Below, one piece after another: positions 39,101 through 52,024 of a stretch of 64,000 nt of DNA. This stretch comes from Tetrahymena thermophila SB210. Taxonomy: Eukaryota > Ciliophora > Oligohymenophorea > Hymenostomatida > Tetrahymenidae. The stretch covers positions 248,001 through 312,000 of the forward strand of contig NW_002476326.1 of assembly GCF_000189635.1 (NCBI RefSeq). Direction: 5' to 3'. Numbering within the stretch: the stretch's first letter is position 1; each line of letters begins with the position of its first letter. Under the pieces are notes generated by a model. The model was not told the origin of the DNA, ran no database searches, and saw only the letters and a program-made list of their open reading frames with translations. Position numbers and translations under genes: made by a program.

Positions 39101-41826
39101 ACTTAATATGTATAAGTTAATGATAGTGGCTTTGGTCAATCTGAATATGAAAATTTTATATAAGACCAATATTCTAAGGCTCTATAATATCAAGATTAAA
39201 GTTAAGAACTGATTAATTATCAAATGATTTCGATTGCTATTCAGTATTATGAAATTAAATAACCCTAGTATTAACAGCCATAGAGTGTTAATACATTAAA
39301 AAATAACATTATTTAAAGATTATAAGATGCCTCTTGGTCTATACTGAGTCAAGACGTACTTTTACTTTCATAAAAAACTACTTCACAAATTTCTTAATCT
39401 AAAATTCAAATGAGCCCTGCTTTATCTTAAACTTTAAAGGCTTAAAATTAAAAAATTATAAATGATGTATCATAAGAAATATCAATTGCAGATTAATCTA
39501 CTTTAACAAGCTCTCAAAAAAATTATTACTAATAAATTTTAATCAATACTTTTTTGAATTTTGTGAAAAATGTTAACTCTATAAACAGTTGGACAGCTTG
39601 AGATTGCTAAAATATGATTGATCAAACATCTAAATCTTTAGATGGAATTTCTCAAACTATGGCAGTAAATTAAGCTCCTATCATCTTATAAACTATGGAA
39701 TCTGTGATAACTGTTGAAAAATTAGATTACACGAATTTACTCAATAAATATTATAAAGGCAGTAGTGCTTCAGGTCAACCATCTGATAATAAAGTAAATG
39801 CTAATTATTATGTTTAAATGCAAACATACCCTACTTCTAGTCATGTCTATAGAGATGAACTTTCATAAATTAATCAATAATATAAAAATCAAACCTCCTC
39901 ACAATAAATATTAAATTTGCTTAATAAGACATATCCTGTAAAAATTCCATCCATAAAAACTGATGTAAAACCATCAAGAAGAAGAAGATTCTTAACTTTA
40001 TACCCTACTCAATCAGATGTTCCTATAGAGATCTAATTTGGGTAAATTACTGCTGAAGAAAAGTTAACATGTATTTAGCGTTCTGCGAGTGGTAAATGGG
40101 TATCAAACAGTTGCAGTGCATCAGTTTAAGTAATAGATAATCAAAGACATATAAGTTGCTCATGCAAAACACCTGATGTAACTTCATTGATAGCAGATAT
40201 TGAATAGCTTTTTGATAATGAAAATCTTAAAGATCTTTTCGATGGGGATGGAATAGAAAGACTTATACACTTAACTGATTGGTACAAGTATGCACCAATT
40301 TGGACTATTATAGGTTTAAATATATTGTTGATTGTTTTAGTAATTGTTGGGTGTAAACTTGATAAAAGAGATACATTAAATATTGCAAATAAAAAATACC
40401 AATTAACAAAGCTTGAAGAAATTTAATAAATAAAAAAATTAAAAATTTACCTTAAAAAAAACATCAAAAAAAGCTAAAAATTTTTTTATTATGGTAAAAA
40501 ATAATGAAAAAATAATAGATAAGTTATCTTAATTAGAAATGATAAAACAAAACATTTACTAAGAGGCTAAGTAAAATGAAAAATAAGAAAATTAGTTGGT
40601 TAAAGAAAATAGCAATCAAATGATTCTAACTTTAAAAAAATTTTCAAATTTTCAACTTGAAAAGAAATAAATCATAAATGCATCAAGCTTTGAAAATAAA
40701 GATTGCGAGATGTAGAATTTCAATGAATTAGAAAAAATTAAAAATTTTGGTAGTAAATAGTAAGATAGAAACACTAAATCATTGAACTCTAAAACCAGCT
40801 ATGAAACAAAATAAATGACTCCAATGAGTTAACAATATATTTAAAACCCATAGCCAGCAGATGACAAATAATCTCACTTATATTTGGATATTTATTCAAT
40901 TAAATATGATGGTTAATAAGAAAATAACGGCGAAGTTGAGGTACATTCAAAATAAGTGAGCTTAAAAAATTTATTTAATAACAAAACTCCTTTAAATAAT
41001 CAAAAAATTCTTATTGAAAGTTAAAAAGAATAACATTTGAATTCGAAATAAACACTTTTAATATAAAAATAGCTTGATAATTATCAAAATTAGCAATAAT
41101 CTAATAAAGTTTGTAAATCATAGTAACAATAATTATAAAGTACCATTTAAAATAAATTAGAGGATTCAACTCAATAAAATATCTTACTAAATGATGAAAA
41201 TATGTTATAAAAAAATAAGAGCAAATAGGATTAAAAAAAACAATAAAAAGAAGAAGAAGAAAAGCTCAAATTGTAAAAAGCAAAAGAAAAGCTAGATGAA
41301 TATTTAAAATTAGAAAGTTCGGTGAAAGGAATCATTGCTTTTCACATATTTCTCTCAACTTTCATTATTTATGACCAAAAATTTTCTCGTGCAATAAGAT
41401 TTATAATTTACTATAATAAAATGGTATGGCTTTTGGCATTAAATTCAGTCTATAGAGTAAATATTAGCTTAGTTTAAATAATTATTCTGAGTATTACATC
41501 AACTATTGTCCTGCTTATTGTAACTACAATACTTATAGCTTTGCTTTCAAAAAAAAAGTTAAAAATCATCGGCTTAGTAATTACTTTTCTATTTTTACTA
41601 TTTTGTTATTATAGTATTTTTATTTATTTCAGAATTGAATCCTAAGTAAGCTAATATTTGGATAGGCTCTTATTTTTTAACTCTATTTATTAATGAGTAT
41701 CTAATAGGGATCCCTATTTGCTGCTTAATGTATTAGGCAGCTAAAAAAATAGTTAGCAAAGTTTAGAATCCAATTATTTTTTAAATTATCGGAGCAGGAC
41801 TACTTATAGAAGCATTTAAAAATTGA
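36177..41826 (+). pseudogene. Decayed Cys-rich/REJ/GPS receptor (copy A)
   Basis: Close homologue of the intact gene at 46209-52024, with the same exon order and an identical first-exon length (36177-36537). It is broken in several places. In-frame TGA occurs at 36381-36383 (TGT Cys in copy B), 38141-38143 (TGG Trp in B) and 39599-39601 (TAA Gln in B). There is a scrambled, frameshifted stretch with TGA near 37426. One-base indels lie near 38651 (AAA versus AAAA), near 40480 (extra T in the juxtamembrane region) and near 41620 (within the C-terminal membrane helices). The Cys-rich region, GPS-like motif and membrane segments remain recognisable. The number of independent lesions argues for a pseudogene rather than sequencing error, but reads would be needed to prove it. 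Confidence 0.82.
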
Positions 41827-42907
41827 TTTTTTAAATAAAAATAAATTCTTTAATATTTTTTGATATATTTTTTGGTGAAATTATTATTACTTGTTAGTTG
41901 TTTAAACATTAATTTATTCTTTGACTTTATATCATTTATAACTATCATCTGTTAATTATTTTGTGAGAAAGGACTATATATTTAGTTGAATAATAGATCT
42001 TATTTAATAAAATAAAAAAAAAAATTATTTTTAAATAAATAAAAGATTTTGAAGCAAGTTTACAAACTGATAGAAGATAAAATAATGAAAAAATTTTTAA
42101 TCTAAGATTTTATTTTAGATTTCTTTGTTTATTTAGGTCAGAAACCTATCTCAATAAATTTTTTTATAATTTAAAAATTTTATTTAATATATAAAATACT
42201 ATTTATTCCTTAGTTAGTCATTGATGTTATTAATAAATTACAATAATAAAAGTAGATCGTAAATTTTTAATAAAATTTTCCATTCATTTTTGTAAACAAT
42301 TACTTTTTAAAAAATATATATGAATAACTCCCTTAATTTTCGAATGCATAACTCAAACTATGATTTATATATTAATTTATATAAGAAAATAGATAGGTTT
42401 CCATAATTTTGAAATCCACTATAAATATCTGATAGAAATTATTTGCTAAAGTGTATCTAAAATTATTTATTTTTTTCAAATTAATAAAAACTTTTTGTCA
42501 ATCTTACTTTTAAAAATATTCCTTCTAAAATTAAACTTTTAAGTTATGATTTGTATTCTTTAAATTTAAATAAGCTTCATGGTAACCGACCCTTTAAAAT
42601 ATTTTCATTTAGCTAAAATAAAAGTAAAGTTAAAAAGTTGCTTTAGTAATTTACACTTATTCAATTTAAATATTACTTTTGAAAGTAGAATTTGAATAGG
42701 TAATATTTAATAAAGTCAGCATACTCCCACCACCTTTTTGAGCAACTTAATTAGAATAAAAATCTTTAAATCTATATATAGTATAACAATTAATAAGCAA
42801 TTCTTCTAACTAAATAAAATCATAAAAAAATAAAAAAGTAAATAAATAACTTGACATTTTTTAAACTCTTTAAAAAAATAATTTTAAAAAGAAATAATTA
42901 AGATAGT
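41827..42907. other. Junction between duplication copies
   Basis: Holds the 3' flank of copy A (to about 42205), a short unique stretch, and the 5' flank of copy B (from about 42450). AT-rich, no gene. Confidence 0.55.
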
Positions 42908-43892
42908 ATGGAAATAGAGCAAGATATAATTAATTCTGTAATAAAATTGATAAAGTAAAGCGAGATTAAAGAAGCTATTAAATATCTATTATAAATAGAG
43001 TAGGTCAACTAAAACGATTTAGAAAGCTTCTTAGATTGCCAAATATTAATCCCAACTTTTTCATATTTCATATAATAGGTGATAGCTTAGATTAAAGTGA
43101 TAGAGAAAAACAAATATAATAGTATACAGTCTTCTCTCTTTAATAGAAAGATTAATGGTGATAGATGATTTTATGAAATGCAATATCAAAGATTAATGAG
43201 CAAACTAATTGTGATAAAGGATCCTACTTTTAGTGGTAGTATATTTTCATCATTATCATAATTAGCTAAATCAACCCCTGAACTATTTCTACGTAATTTA
43301 TCTATTAACTTTAGCGCTATTTACTTGAAAAATGTTCAAACTCTTCCTAAAGATTAGAATACTTCTTTTATATCTTTTATAATTTAAAAGATTAAGCTCC
43401 TAAGTACAAAATAGATGCTTATTTCTATACTAATTTCTTAAAAATGTAATTTCAAAGAATCAAGTTGACTAAACAAAGTATAAAGTATGTAGTGTCAACT
43501 AAAGATTAAGAAAATTCTTAAAGTAATACATTTAAAAATATTTTTTAAGTTGATGCAGGATTTATGTTTCCCAGATTATCACTTAACTATAATATTTGCA
43601 AAGCTAATTTTGAAGAAAGTGACTAACATATTTAATTTGAATTCTTTTAGTTAATAAAATTAATTATGATTTACTGTCAAAATTCTGCTACTTAATTTAT
43701 CTCCAAAAACATTTCTGAAATCCGAAATGTAATTACTGATATAAAAATTAAAAATTAATCTATAGCTAATGTTTATCTAGTGTTAGAATTAATAAATGAA
43801 GCAAATAGCAGTCAAAGCGAATACTCTCTTCTGATTATTGATAACTTATTGAGTTGGGAAAAATTCTAAAATGTTTTAGATGACTTAAGATT
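42908..43892 (+). pseudogene. Truncated, frameshifted copy of the alpha-solenoid gene
   Basis: Begins with the same start (MEIEQD) as the gene at 31890 and stays similar for about 980 bp. Frame is lost early, around 43075-43130, where several small deletions occur relative to copy A (for example TAATAGGTGATAG against AAAAGGATGATATC). Other one-base differences follow. Similarity jumps at about 43892 from a position equal to 32910 in copy A to one equal to about 33750, so the 3' half and stop are deleted. A functional product is very unlikely. Confidence 0.85.
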
Positions 43893-46208
43893 TCTCCAAT
43901 TTAGTTTAAAATTTGAATTAAAGTGTTTTATATATATATAAATATGTAATTTTTATTTATTTATTTGATTATTTGTTTTAAATTTATTTATTATTAATAT
44001 ATATTTTTAGTTGAAAATAATTTCCTTTCAAAAATATTATTTTTTTTTAAATAATTTTTTATTAATCATGTTAAAATTTAAGTATTTTAAATATTCTATT
44101 TGTATATTTCAATATCATTTTTATTTATTATCTAAGGTCTGATGGGTAATGCTTTTCATAGTAGCAATATCATTTATTATTTTAGTATCCTAAGAAAATA
44201 ATTTTGTTATTGAGATATTACCTTTAATTTATACTTCAGCGCGTTGGTTTAGCTTTAAAATGTAAAATTATTTAATCAAGCTATTTTTAATTTTCTCACA
44301 TTACTCTAAAATATCATCAATTATTTTTTTAACACAGTAATTTAATTTAGAGTATTTATTTATTTGTTCTATTTCAAATAGTATTTTAGAATGCATTTTT
44401 ACTATTAAAATTGTATTTTATTTGCTATTTTAAATTTTCAAAATACTTTAAAAATATTTTCATAACTATTATAATTAATTTAAGTTGGGTCAAAAAGTAT
44501 AAAATATATTATTTATAATAGCTTTAATTTTAAAGAATAAATAAATACAATTACATTTAGAAAGCAACATAATATATTTTATATTAAATATTTAATTTCT
44601 ACATATTATATTAATAGGCAAATTTTAGATTAAGAAATATAATGAAATAATTGTTTGTTTAATTGAATTAAAATTAAAATTATTTATTCATTTTTTAGAT
44701 AGAAAATTTGTTACAGTGAAAATTAAGTTATGTATTTGGAGACAATATAAATTGTATCAAAATTAAAATTTTTTATTAACTTTTGCATTTTTTAAAAAGG
44801 GAAATTTCTTCCCAGTAAAAATTAAGCTAAATATTTAGTGGTAATGTAAAATCTTAAGACACATATTTTAAGTCAAGAGATTTATTAATTTATATTAAAA
44901 ATAGAAAGTTTGTGTTTTTGTTATTTTTTACTCATTTAATTAATTTTTCGTCACAAGAAAAAATCAAAAATTTAATTGTAATCTACATTCAAAAGAATGT
45001 TAATTAGCCTTTTACACCTAATTACTTACTAATTATCGTAAATGGTAAATAGAAACTTTTTGAATTTTGCAAAATAATAACCTGATCACAAAAATGTTAT
45101 TGAAAATATTTCTTAATATACATATTTTAGTATGCAATGCTTAAAAAAATATTTAAATAAAATAAAACTATCGTACTTTACCAAAGTAAAAGTTTTACCC
45201 AGTTCGTACTAATTTAGTAGTATATTTTTAATGCTTTTAGATTATAAAAATACCATTGTTTTTCATATAAATATTAAATTTCAAATATCCAATAAATATA
45301 ATTTAAAAGTGGAATATGTTTTAATTCAATAATTTTAAAGATCAGCATACTTTTTTAACTTAGCTATAAATATAAAAATAAGAAATTTCTTAGCATTTTA
45401 ACTTAATTATGACCTTATTTGAAACTAATTAATTAAATATTATCTAGTAATTGTATCTTTATAAAATTTAATGATTTTTTATTTGTATCCAAAAAATTAG
45501 GTTGATATTCTTTTATATAAAAACACACTCTGAATAGTCAGAAATGGATATTGTTATCATATTATTTATCAAAACAAACTTATTTAGTTTTAATTTTATT
45601 GTAAAATAATAAAATATTTCTTGAAAATTAGTAGCTATTTCTAAATTATTTACTTCAATAAATGTTTTTGAATTCTATTATTAATTACTAATCATTTTTC
45701 TCTATCAAATGAATCATCCTTATTTTAGATTTATAAGAATTAAAAAAATATGAGTCAACACTTTCTATGATAAGTGTTAGATATTTATTTGTGGCTAAAT
45801 AATAAAAAGCTTATTTATTATTAAAAAAATCGATTCCTTTAAATTCCTCTATAAAATGTGTTAAGTATGCAAAGTTGTTAAAAATGCATTAATATTCACA
45901 TTGCATTTTTATAAAGTCTTGCAAAATGCGCTTATTATCAATTAAATACACACATGAAATTCTTTATTTGAAAAATTGAAAAATAAATTTGAATATTTTG
46001 CTTGATTTATAATTGAAATACGATTAATAAATACGCATCGAACTTATTTTTACTGAAGATTAGAATCTATGTAATGTGAAATATTAAAAACTAAATTTAA
46101 GTTCGAGCAAATTTTTACACTTTATTTGCTTATTTAGTTGATTTAAAATCTTAATGTTGATTTTCAAAAATTTTAGGTAATAAATTAATTAAAAAAATAT
46201 TTAATTTA
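43893..46208. other. Spacer inside duplicated segment B
   Basis: AT-rich DNA aligning with 33745-36176 of copy A. It contains no gene; the upstream promoter of the intact receptor should lie near its right end. Confidence 0.5.
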
Positions 46209-49200
46209 ATGTTTGCTTAAAAAATACTAATTTTCTTCTTTTTCTCACAAATAATCTGTTTTTCTAAATAAGAATAGAGCCAAAAGGGCTTTTCTTATTT
46301 AAGATAAACTTAATCTTTGAAAACTTATTCACCTTGCGCTGGTATCTAAAATTGTGAAATATGCGAGTTTTCGGTCTGCTTGAAATGTGCTGATGGAAGG
46401 GTTCTCCCTAATTGTAATTGCTCTTAAGGATTTATAGAAGTCAATGGAGTTTGCACTAAATGCCCTGATAATTGTTAAACTTGTTCAAGCAGCTCTACAT
46501 GTACAACTTGTAACTAATAATATACATTAAATAATGGGTAATGCACTTGCAACGATGCCTTAAGTGGAAGTAGATTTATTTATTTTGTCTAACGCTCTTT
46601 CAAAACTATTTTTTTAAATAATAGCTATATGCAGTGATCCATTAAATCTTACTTTTAATACATTTATAGGAAGAGATTTAATATCAGTACAAATCAATTT
46701 TAGTGATAATATTAGAATATCTGGAATTGATGAATCTAAGCAATTTTAAATGCTCTAAAGTAATTGCATTATTTTACATTAAACAACTCTTGCTAATTAT
46801 GGATTAGCATTTAATTAATAAAACGCTGGTTGCTATATAAATTAAAACCATTAAAATTAGTTTATAATTGTAGTAGGTAAATATTTATTTTCATAAAAAT
46901 TATTTTAATCATATATTTGTTAATTATAATTATCAGGTTAACAATATGATAAAGTTGGTATCTTACAAACTCCTAAGTTAGTTACAAATTAAATACTAAA
47001 TTACAGAAATGGATAAGTCAAACAAATATATTCTGCATTAACAAATTAAGTAGGGATTCTAAACTAATTAAATTAAATAAGTAAATCTTGCTATTTTCAA
47101 AATAATTAAATTGAAATAGGCGTACCATTTACTCCATCAAGCAGTAAAACTGCTACCATAGTTAACTAAAGTAATTTAAATGTTTAATGTAGTTTGATTT
47201 CTAACACGCAAGCAAACCCAACATTACCTTTTTCCTGTACTTAAACTTAGTTAAAATTTGACTTGAAAAATTTCTTTAAAGGGACAGTAATAACAATCTA
47301 AGCAGTTTGTACAAATATTTTTTAAATAGTAACAAACGACCAAATTTAAATATCTCTTACTGATAAAGATAATCAAATAAATATTCTTAATATTAGTAAA
47401 TTACTTTCAAATTATAATTTTAATTCTAAAATTCCTTTCGAACTTTCATTAACTCACACACCATCTTCTTCAATGTTAGATTTTGCTGTTAATATAAATT
47501 CTTATCCTTAAATATTTACTCCTATTTCTGTTAAACCTGAAATCATTCTATATGAATTTGATATTCCTCCAAATTCAGTTACATAAGACACTTATGTTGA
47601 ATTAAAGGTATTTATTTAAATTCATAATTTTTTTTTTTTTTTGCAATATTACTTACAACTTGTTTTTAAGTAAAAATATGAAGAAAAAAAAAAGAAATTA
47701 AAAACTGAATAAATTTTTGTGCTGAATAAAATAGAATAAAAAACGCTTTAAAATCTCAAAAATCTATTCTTCAATTTTCCATAATAGCTATTTTCTAAAT
47801 AAATTCATTCAACAAACAAAATATTCAGAAAATTATTTTTTTATTTATTTTTAAATAAAAATTAATCTTTAAATTTTTTTTTTGAAGAAAAATAAGCTTG
47901 CATTTGCTTGTTGCTTAAAAAGTGAAAAATAATAAATAATAATTTACATAAAAAAAATAATTTTAAAATTTTTAATAAAAAAGCTATATAAAATTTTTAA
48001 TTGAATTATTTAATTAAATAGGTTTCTGTAAGCAACACTCAATAAACAGTATAAACTGTTTAATACTTTTGGTTTAACTATCAAAGTTATTTTCAATTAT
48101 CTCTCCTTTAAAAAACTCCAATCATAAATTTTGATCCATCTTAAAGTTTAACTTTAAATGCTTAAGTTATTGATTCAAATTATGCGACAACAGACACAAA
48201 TTTGTTTTCAATTTAGTGGGTCTGCTTCGATACAAATAATCTACCATGCCAGTCAAGTAATGGAGCTCTTATTGATTTAAATTCTGGTTATGAATTGGAT
48301 ATGCCAAAAAATATATTAAGTTTGAATAGTAATTACAATATTTATGCTATCGCTTCAAGAAATTCTGATTTTACAAATACTTAAAAGGCTATCATAAGCA
48401 TATATACTATACCTGCTCAGTTATCTTATACTATTTAAAATCAGTTATCTCCCAGCTCAATAACTGTTTCTTATCAAGATATAATTTCAGTGTATCTAGA
48501 TTATACTTTGAATAATACACTTATTAACTATACAGTCAGAATATTTAAAGATAAATACACAATGAAGAGTATGTATTCCAACTCAAGTGCTATTTCATTT
48601 AGTATCTAAGATTACTTTCCCAATCTAAGCTTTTCAATTAATTCACTAACTGAATTAACTTTGCAATTCTAAGCTATGGATACATACTATTAGTCTACAG
48701 TTGCTTCTCCTACTCAACTAGATGTTAAAATACGTAATCCACCCTAACAATGTGGCTTCGGATTCAGTAATTCTTTTATAATTTATTTCTTAAAAAACAT
48801 TTAAATTTACTAAATTATTAAATTTTTTGAAATTGAAAAATGTTTATAAAAAAATATTTATCCAAATAAATACTTCTAAAATTAATTAAATTTTTTATTT
48901 AATAATAAAATTAAACAAATCAATTATTATGGTGAATTAAAAAATAATTAATTTTTATTTTTGTTAAATTTATTTAGGTGGTTCAAATAATTATAAGGGA
49001 TTCAAAGATTAAATTACAGTTTTTGTTAATAGCTGCTAATTTGATTCTTAATATTAACCATACACATACCAATACTTCTATTACTAAAATAAGACTCAAC
49101 TATAATAAGAAATTGAAAATCCTTAAATAATAAATAGACAAGAATTAAGCTTAGTTTAAAGTAGCTCTCAGATCATCACATATTTCCCTCCAGGTAATTT

Positions 49201-52024
49201 AACATTAATGGTGGTTGTACAAGGCTAATACTCAGTTCAAGCAAATTTTACCTCAATTTTAGAAGTTAAAGATATTAACTTTGATCAATCTGAATATGAA
49301 AATTTTATATAAGACCAATATTCTAAGGCTCAGTAATAGCAAGATTAAAATTAAGAACTAATAAATTATCGAATGATTTCAATTGCTATTCAGTATTATG
49401 AAAATAAATAACCATAGTATTAATAGCCAGAGAATATTAATACATTAAAAAATAACATTATATAAAGATTATAAGATGCCTCTTGGTCTAAACTAAGTTA
49501 AGACGTATTATTGCTTTCCTAAAAAATTACTTCACAAATTTCTCAATCTAAAATTCAAATGAGTCCTGCTTTAGCTTAAATTATAAAGGCTTAAAATGAA
49601 AAAACTATTAATGATGTATCATAAGAAATATCAAATGCAGATTAATCTACTTTAACTAGCTCTCAAAAAAATAATTATTAATAAATTTTAAGCAATACAT
49701 TATAGAGTTTCGTGAAAAGTGTTAATTCTATAAACAGTTGGACAGCTTAAGATTGCTAAAATATGATTGATCAAACATCTAAATCTTTAGATGGGATTTC
49801 TCAAACTATGGCAGTCAATTAAGCTCCTATCATCATATAAACTATAGAATCTGTGTTAACAGTTGAAAAGTTAAATTACTAGAATTTACTCAATAAATAT
49901 TATAAAGGTAGCAGTATTTCAGGTCAAACATCTGGTAATAAAGTAACAGCCAATTATCATGTTTAAATGCAAACATACCCTACTTCTAGTCATGTCTATA
50001 GAAATGAACTTTCATAAATTAATGAATAATATTAAAATAAGACCTCCTCTTAATAAATATTAAATTTGCTTAATAAAACATATCCTGTAATAATTCCATC
50101 CATAAAAACCGATGTAAAACCTTCAAGAAGAAGAAGATTCTTAACTTTATACCCAGCTTAATTAGATGTTCCTATGGAGATCTAATTTGGGTAAATTACT
50201 GCTGAAGAAAAGTTAACATGTATTTAACGTTCAACAAGTGGAAAATGGGTAGCAAACAGTTGTAAAGCTTCAGTTTAAGTCATAGATAATCAAAGATAAA
50301 TAAGTTGCTCATGCAAAAAACCTGACGTAACTTCATTGATAGCAGATGTTGAATAGCTTTTTGATAATGAAAATCTTAAAGATATTTTCGATGGGGATGG
50401 AATAGAAAGACTTATACACTTAACTGATTGGTACAAGTATGCACCAATTTGGACTATTATAGGTTTAAATATATTTTTGATTGTTTTAGTAATTGTTGGA
50501 TGTAAACTTGACAAAAGAGATAAATTAAATATTGCAAATAAAAAATACCAATTAACAAAGCTTGAAGAAATTTAATAAATAAAAAAATCAAAAAGTTACC
50601 TTAAGGACGATATCAAAAAAAGCTAAAATCTTTTTATTATAGTAAAGAATAATGAAAAAATAGTAGAAAAATTATCTTAATTAGAAACGATAAAGCAAAG
50701 TGTTTACTAAGAGACTAAGGAAAATGAAAAATAAGAAAATTAGTTGGTTAAAGAAAATGGCAATTAAATGATTCAAACTTAATAACAATTTTCAAATTTT
50801 CAACTTGATAACGAATAAATCATACATGCAGCAAGTTTAGAAAATCAAGATTGTGAGATTTAGAATTTAAATGAATTAGAAAAAATTAACAATTTCGATA
50901 GTAAATAGTAAGATAGAAACACTAAATCATAGAACTCTAAAACCAGCTAAGCTAATATAGAAACGTAGCAGCAGTGTGAAACAAATCAAATAACTCCAAC
51001 TAGTTAACAATATATTTAAAACCCCTAACCAGCAGATGACAAATAACCACACTAGCACTTGGATATTGATTCAATTAAATTTGATTGTTAGTAAGAAAAT
51101 AGCGGTGAAGGTGAAGTACGTTCAAAGTAAGTGAGCTTAAAAAATTTAGTTAGTAACGAAACTCCTTAAAATAATCAAATACTTATTGAAAGTTAAAAAG
51201 AATTAAAAATAGGTTCAAAATCAGATTAAAATTTGAATTCAAAATAAGCATTTTCAATATAAGAATAGCTTGATAATGATCAAAATTAGTAATAATCAAA
51301 TAATTGTTGTAAATCAGAATAACACCAATTATAAAGTACCATTTAAAATCAATTAGATGGCTAAACTCAATAAAATATCTCACTAAAGGATGACAACATG
51401 CAATAAAAAAATATGAGCAAAAAGGATTTAAAAAAATAATAAAAAGAAGAAGAAGAAAAGCTCAAATTATAAAAAGCAAAAGAAAAGCTAGATGACTACT
51501 TAAAATTAGAAAGCTTGGTGAAAGGAATCTTTGCTTTTCACATATTTCTCTCAACTTTCATAATTTACGACTAAAAATTCTCTCGTGCGATAAGATTTAT
51601 AATTTACTATAATAAAATGATATGGCTTTTGGCGTTAAATTCAGTCTTTGGAGTAAATATTAGTGTAGTTTAGATAATTATTCTGAGTATTACATCAACT
51701 ATAGTCCTGCTTATCGTAACTACAATACTTACAGCTTTGCTTTCAAAAAAAAAGTTAAAAATCATCGGCTTAATAATTACTTTTCTATTCTTACTATTTT
51801 GCTATTATAGCATATTAGTAGTTATTTCAGGATAGAATCCTTAGTAAGCTAATATTTGGATAGGCTCTTATTTTTTAACTCTATTTATTAACGAGTATCT
51901 CATAGGGATACCTATTTGCTGCTTAATGTATTACACAGCTAAAAAACTAGTTAGCAAAGTTGAGAATCCAATTATTTTATAAATTATCGGAACAGGGCTA
52001 CTTATAGAAGCATTTAAAAATTGA
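46209..52024 (+). CDS. Cys-rich/REJ/GPS multi-pass receptor, polycystin-1-like, intact (1691 aa)
   Basis: Five phase-consistent exons: 46209-46569, 46625-46876, 46937-47607, 48022-48766 and 48978-52024, 1692 codons in all. Residues 1-20 or so form a signal peptide (MFAQKILIFFFFSQIICF). Residues about 40-125 are a furin/IGFBP-like Cys-rich module (CEICEFSVCLKC, CTKCPDNCQTC). A long Asn/Ser/Gln-rich ectodomain follows, with a REJ-type Trp-Cys near residue 490 (WVCFDTNNLPC). At about residues 1090-1115 there is a GPS-like motif (CIQRSTSGKWVANSCKAS, then CSCKKPDVTSL). One membrane helix lies at about 1160 (IWTIIGLNIFLIVLVIVG). A cytosolic Gln/Asn/Lys-rich region of about 330 residues leads to several C-terminal helices (LKIIGLIITFLFLLFCYYS). 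PLAT and the channel pore of animal polycystin-1 were not seen. The GPS cle­avage His-Leu/Thr is not conserved (Asp-Val-Thr), so self-cleavage is doubtful. Likely a surface adhesion or sensory receptor; ligand unknown. Confidence 0.8.

Larger units (their letters stand above)
31550..42205. repeat. Segmental tandem duplication, copy A (~10.6 kb)
   Basis: Directly followed by copy B at about 42450-52400. Both carry, in order, a helical-repeat gene, a 2.3-2.6-kb spacer and a Cys-rich/REJ/GPS receptor gene, all on the plus strand. Exons are closely similar and introns and spacers more diverged. Edges were estimated by eye where similarity fades. Confidence 0.85.

Noticed and set aside
50290-50514. 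Minus-strand 74-codon ORF within the receptor gene
   Set aside because: Antisense shadow of the GPS/first membrane-helix region.
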